From: Bacteroidales bacterium
GTDB taxonomy: Bacteria > Bacteroidota > Bacteroidia > Bacteroidales > JAADJA01
Length of the DNA: 48,786 bases
Direction: 5' to 3'
Assembly: GCA_021740645.1 (NCBI GenBank)
Contig: JAIOZL010000040.1
Coordinates: forward strand, 1 to 48,786
The notes beneath the pieces are model-generated. The model ran no database searches and was not told the origin of the DNA. It saw only the letters and a program-made list of their open reading frames with translations. Made by a program: the position numbers and the translations under genes. Shown piece after piece: positions 46,001-48,786 of the stretch (positions are counted from its first letter, which is position 1; each line of letters starts with the position of its first letter).

Positions 46001-48786
46001 ACTCCAAACCGCTCCTTCAGTAAAATTACCATGATCATCATGCGCAACAATTTTCCAGAAATAGGTAGAGTCGTAGTCTAACATCCCATGAACGAAGATT
46101 GTGTCTGTTTGACCAGATGAAACCTGGTAAGGGGGGTTGGATGTGCCAAAATAGACATCATAGGTCAACGGATCGTTTTCAGGATCACTGCAACTCCAAA
46201 AGAGGGTGTCTCCATCAATTGGATAATCCATGGCACCGTTCTGTGGGACGGGATTGTAAGGAGGAAGAGGCGCCAGGTTGGGTGGTGATGTTGTAAAAAA
46301 GTTCCACACAGAACCTTCAGTAAAATTGCCATGATCATCATGGGCCACAATTTTCCAGAAATAGTTAGAGTCGTAGTCTAACATCCCGTGAACAAAGATT
46401 GTGTCTGTTTGACCAGATGAAGTCAGGGAAGGGGGGTTGGATGTGCCGAAATAGACATCATAGGTCAACGGATCGTTTTCAGGATCATTGCAACTCCAGA
46501 AGAGGGTGTCACCTTCTACCGGATAATTGATGGCACCATCCTGTGGTATGGGATTGGAAGTTGTATCGGGAGGCAGGTTGGGTGGCGATACTGTACCAAA
46601 ACTCCACACCGGACCTTCCATAAAATTGCCCTGGTCATCATGGGCGACAATTTTCCAGAAATAGGTGGAATCGAAGTCTAATATTCCATGAACAAAGATT
46701 GAGTCCGTTTGACCAGCCGATACCAGCGCAGGAGGATTGGTCTCCCCGAAATAGACATCATAGGTCAGTGGATCGTTTTCAGGATCGCTGCATGACCAGA
46801 ATAATGTATCTCCTTCTACCGGATAGTTGATGGTACCGTCCTGTGGTATGGGGTTGAAAGCTGCATCGGGAGGCAGGTTGGGAGGTGATGTTGTAATAAA
46901 GCTCCACACCGGACCTTCTGTAAAGTTACCCTGGTCATCATGAGCCACAATTTTCCAAAAATACTGGCTGCTATATTGCAATGTGCCCGGATCCCAGGTC
47001 GTTCCGGTTTGCCCTGAAACCACTTGAGCCGGCGGATTTGAAGTACCAAAATAAACATCATAGGTCAGCGGATCGTTTTCAGGATCAGAACACACCCACG
47101 ACAAGGTAGAATTAATGGGTTCTCCTGTTGCAGCATCACCCGGGTTGGGCGAAGACGGTGTATAAGGAGGCAGGTTTACCGGTGAATTGGCTAAAGGCAC
47201 ATAACCTACCTTGCCAACATTGGGGTACCAGTAATCGTTCTTATCCTGATTTCTTACATGGGTATCCATGTTGAAATCACCCTTGTAATTCCCAATTTTG
47301 CCTGCATGCGGTTTCCAAAAGTTGTTAATGTCGGTTTCATCGATAATACCGTCTGCATTGCCATCGCCTGCATAGAGTCCGAAAACACCACCTCCAAGAT
47401 CCTTTTGCGCATCGATTCCGAAAGCCCGTCCGGCAGTTGGGGTGAAATCCAGCGAAAAAACACCCTCCACATCAACCAAAGGATTTGCTGATATAATGCC
47501 CAGGTGGTTCCGATGCCAGACAATGGCAAACAATGAATGGTCGATAAATTGTGGAAAATGGAGCGGGGAGATTCCATCCATCCCCACAATTGAGCCATCT
47601 TTCAACAGAAACGCAGCCTGACTTGATAACCATGTATCGGCAGTCGCCAGTGAAGCATCTGTTGTGTCGCGTAATTCAACCAACACCCAATCAACAACAT
47701 CATTAGGAATTGAGGCTACGGATTCCGTTCCGGGATAATTCCAAGGAGCCGTGTTGAAAGGTTGCGACAATGGAAGCAGTCCGTTATCATCATAGGTAGT
47801 ATTCATATCAGTTCCATTATAGGCACCCTCAATAAATACCCTTAGATCAATATCAAATGGCACGAGCGGGTTATGTGCCGCGTTCGTCCAGGGATAAAAA
47901 TTTACAATTCCCTTGCTCCCATCATCATAGAAATCATAAATGGTTGTTGTAATGGTGAGTGAGTCGGTTGTTCCCCAGTATACGTATTGTGCATCAATAT
48001 CCCCACTCGTGTTATTCCTTATATTGTATCCGCCGTTTCCATAAATGTTGTTCCATTTTGCGTATGCATTTCCGAATACCGGGTTACAATTTCCTGAAAG
48101 AAAAATTCCATCCTGACTGTTATTAATAATCTGGTTACCTGACACGAGAAGGGGGGAACCGTTAGTTCCATAAAACCCATATTTATTGTTTTGCAGACTA
48201 CAGTGATCAATAGTCAACGACGTCGGGTCATTGGCATACACCGCATAACCGGTGCTGTAGGTGGCATATTCTACTGTACAATATTCCAGTGTCCCGCTTG
48301 ATGCTGCCTTAAATTGAAGACCGCCCCATTGGGATGTGCCGTTTTGGGTAAACAGGATGCCATTGCCCGAAGTCCCCATGGCATTCAAGGTCCCATAGAT
48401 ATTAAAATTGTTAGCCGTGTTGAACCTGACCGTATTGCCGTCATTAATGGTAAGCGAGCCACTGGCGGATATGGTGGGGGAAGAAACTACAAAATAATCC
48501 ATCCCGGGAAAGTTATGCCAGGTAACGGAAGCATCAAGACTGCCCCCCAATATCCGGATCCCGTTGTTGGTATTGCCCGTGGAAGGAATTGTGCTGCTCG
48601 CATCCAGGAAGGTTTTAATGTCCATGGATAGGGGCCATTCGTTGCCTGAATAGGTAATGTTGCTGCCCAGGGTAACGCTGCCACAGTTATCAAACCAGAA
48701 TGCTCCATAGGTGCCATTGTTGTTCATGATCAGATTATCAAGGGTGCCAAGGGAGGGGCAATTTACAAATCGTATCCCCGCAGTAG
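43019..48786 (-). CDS. Giant secreted repeat protein with three FISUMP domains (5' end outside the window)
   Basis: The frame is open to the right edge (48786) without a start that must be used, so the gene is truncated by the window; at least 1921 residues are visible. In protein order: a parallel beta-helix-like region with repeated GNTNNGIRILGG-type turns; a module with VDWVLVELRD, HRNHLGII and GDGNADGIIDETD calcium-like loops, shared with the gene at 4911; then seven fibronectin-like repeats of about 100 residues with the core CSDPENDPLTYDVYFG. Among these lie three FISUMP (Fibrobacter succinogenes paralogous) domains at about 45345-45978, 44105-44720 and 43022-43640, each starting CGD and containing QIGTQCWMAENL. 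A cysteine-rich segment precedes the last one. No T9SS sorting motif is seen at the C-terminus. Confidence 0.85.
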   Translation of the reverse strand, partial: TAGIRFVNCPSLGTLDNLIMNNNGTYGAFWFDNCGSVTLGSNITYSGNEWPLSMDIKTFLDASSTIPSTGNTNNGIRILGGSLDASVTWHNFPGMDYFVVSSPTISASGSLTINDGNTVRFNTANNFNIYGTLNAMGTSGNGILFTQNGTSQWGGLQFKAASSGTLEYCTVEYATYSTGYAVYANDPTSLTIDHCSLQNNKYGFYGTNGSPLLVSGNQIINNSQDGIFLSGNCNPVFGNAYAKWNNIYGNGGYNIRNNTSGDIDAQYVYWGTTDSLTITTTIYDFYDDGSKGIVNFYPWTNAAHNPLVPFDIDLRVFIEGAYNGTDMNTTYDDNGLLPLSQPFNTAPWNYPGTESVASIPNDVVDWVLVELRDTTDASLATADTWLSSQAAFLLKDGSIVGMDGISPLHFPQFIDHSLFAIVWHRNHLGIISANPLVDVEGVFSLDFTPTAGRAFGIDAQKDLGGGVFGLYAGDGNADGIIDETDINNFWKPHAGKIGNYKGDFNMDTHVRNQDKNDYWYPNVGKVGYVPLANSPVNLPPYTPSSPNPGDAATGEPINSTLSWVCSDPENDPLTYDVYFGTSNPPAQVVSGQTGTTWDPGTLQYSSQYFWKIVAHDDQGNFTEGPVWSFITTSPPNLPPDAAFNPIPQDGTINYPVEGDTLFWSCSDPENDPLTYDVYFGETNPPALVSAGQTDSIFVHGILDFDSTYFWKIVAHDDQGNFMEGPVWSFGTVSPPNLPPDTTSNPIPQDGAINYPVEGDTLFWSCNDPENDPLTYDVYFGTSNPPSLTSSGQTDTIFVHGMLDYDSNYFWKIVAHDDHGNFTEGSVWNFFTTSPPNLAPLPPYNPVPQNGAMDYPIDGDTLFWSCSDPENDPLTYDVYFGTSNPPYQVSSGQTDTIFVHGMLDYDSTYFWKIVAHDDHGNFTEGAVWSFTAMQEPWLCGDTIIDNRDGNKYATVQIGNQCWMAKNLAYLPSVSPSSGGSDTAPYYYVYNYQGTDVAAAKATQNYQDFGVLYNFPAAQNACPSADGWHTPNDSEWKILEGNVDSQYPAGDPFWDQYGYRGNDANKNLKSTSGWNNNGNGLDLYGFSALPAGGRSFDTGIFYGLGGGGRFWTFTEASAGQGWYRILFSSTDSVYRAAWHKGLGYSVRCVYGEALANQPPSAPHFGVPEDGSTDQAVTGVVLSWSSLDADNDPLTYDVGFGTTNPPATLVNGQSESTYDPGLLQYNTQYFWRIVAHDDQGNMTNGPVWSFTTIVPPNLPPDTASNPIPVNGAINYPVEGDTLFWSCSDPENDPMTYDVYFGETNPPALVSSGQADTNYLHGMLNYSTAYYWKIVAYDDHSNSTEGVVWSFTTIDQPWICGDPIIDARDGKQYATVQIGTQCWMAENLNIGTRIDASVGQSDNGTIEKYCYNNDEANCAEYGGFYNWDEMMAYNIESGSQGICPLGWHVPTDLEWCTLENEVDAGTISCANTGYRGTDAGGNLKESGTAHWSSPNVGATNSSGFTALGGGFNGPSTYFNNYAFFWTSDENGSYAWQRALRVIDAKIHRDADLKSSGYSVRCIKSGFTPPNQAPETPSLPNPEDGAVNQTIGGTTLSWSCSDPENDPLTYDVYFGETNPPSLVSTGQSATTYDPGTLNNNTTYYWKIAAHDNHSNSTEGVVWSFTTIPEPNCDDGIPCTYDYYDGSTGTCVHIPDDSFCDDGDPNTIDVCNPSLGCTSTPFSCGDTFVDARDGNSYTTVQIGTQCWMAENLNIGTMINSSNSQIDNSIIEKYCYDDNSTNCDTYGGLYQWNEMMNYVTTEGTQGICPDGWYMPTDNEWETLMNFLGGGNVAGGEMKSTRTDPDAHPRWNSPNSGANNNSGFTAYPGGSRKYNATFPNNLGANSLWWSSSQNGSNHSWLRILEYSSAQAFTTYGDKSTGMSIRCLKD
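45985..47185 (-). repeat. Array of 300-bp coding repeats in the giant protein gene
   Basis: Four successive units carry the block GATCGTTTTC at 46171, 46471, 46771 and 47071, exactly 300 bp apart. Each encodes one 100-residue fibronectin-like repeat. Neighbouring units share long identical nucleotide stretches. Further copies with altered spacing occur at about 43980, 44917 and 45220. Confidence 0.9.

Overview
The window looks like chromosomal DNA of a Bacteroidota bacterium, most likely a free-living anaerobic or facultative relative of the Bacteroidales. The reasons are type IX secretion (T9SS) C-terminal domains on several exported proteins, exact TAnnTTTG promoter -7 elements ahead of many genes, an RprX/RprY-type two-component pair, and FISUMP, PKD and FG-GAP surface modules. 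I cannot place it below phylum or order level. No rRNA, tRNA, CRISPR array, integrase or transposase is visible.

Layout. 1-2.4 kb: repeat-rich flank and one T9SS-sorted beta-propeller-like protein. 2.4-4.9 kb: divergent aminotransferase and phosphoglycerate kinase. 4.9-7.8 kb: large secreted protein ending in a dockerin-like module. 7.9-15.2 kb: acyl-CoA oxidation block (EtfA, EtfB, acyl-CoA dehydrogenase, membrane FeS EtfAB:menaquinone reductase), with an MlaF-like ATPase, a four-helix-bundle protein and CvpA between. 15.5-18.9 kb: RprXY-like sensor kinase and regulator, then a serine hydrolase. 19.1-19.6 kb: tandem array of a 163-bp palindromic repeat. 19.7-24.1 kb: diverged butyrate kinase homologue and fused isobutyryl-CoA mutase IcmF. 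24.3-25.6 kb: glucose-6-phosphate isomerase. 26.1-35.8 kb: tightly packed run of five exported proteins. 35.9-42.7 kb: anchored coiled-coil protein, three exported hydrolases (M14, isochorismatase-like, M28), a DUF362 protein and a patatin. 43.0 kb to the right edge: a giant repetitive secreted protein cut by the window edge.

How the genes may work together. Acyl-CoA dehydrogenase would pass electrons to EtfAB, and the membrane FeS protein would pass them to menaquinone. IcmF would interconvert butyryl-CoA and isobutyryl-CoA, and butyrate kinase would connect the acid, acyl-phosphate and ATP. Together this suggests short-chain and branched-chain acyl-CoA metabolism. However, the kinase homologue has lost two residues normally needed for catalysis.

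Most notable: the first and last genes of the five-gene exported run (26059-35820) each carry an in-frame TAA. One stop lies inside a lipoprotein signal peptide. The other falls in the first blade of an apparent seven-bladed FG-GAP propeller, separating the signal peptide from the T9SS sorting domain. Also notable are a roughly 220-residue module shared by the two giant secreted proteins and a nearly exact 300-bp repeat array in one of them.
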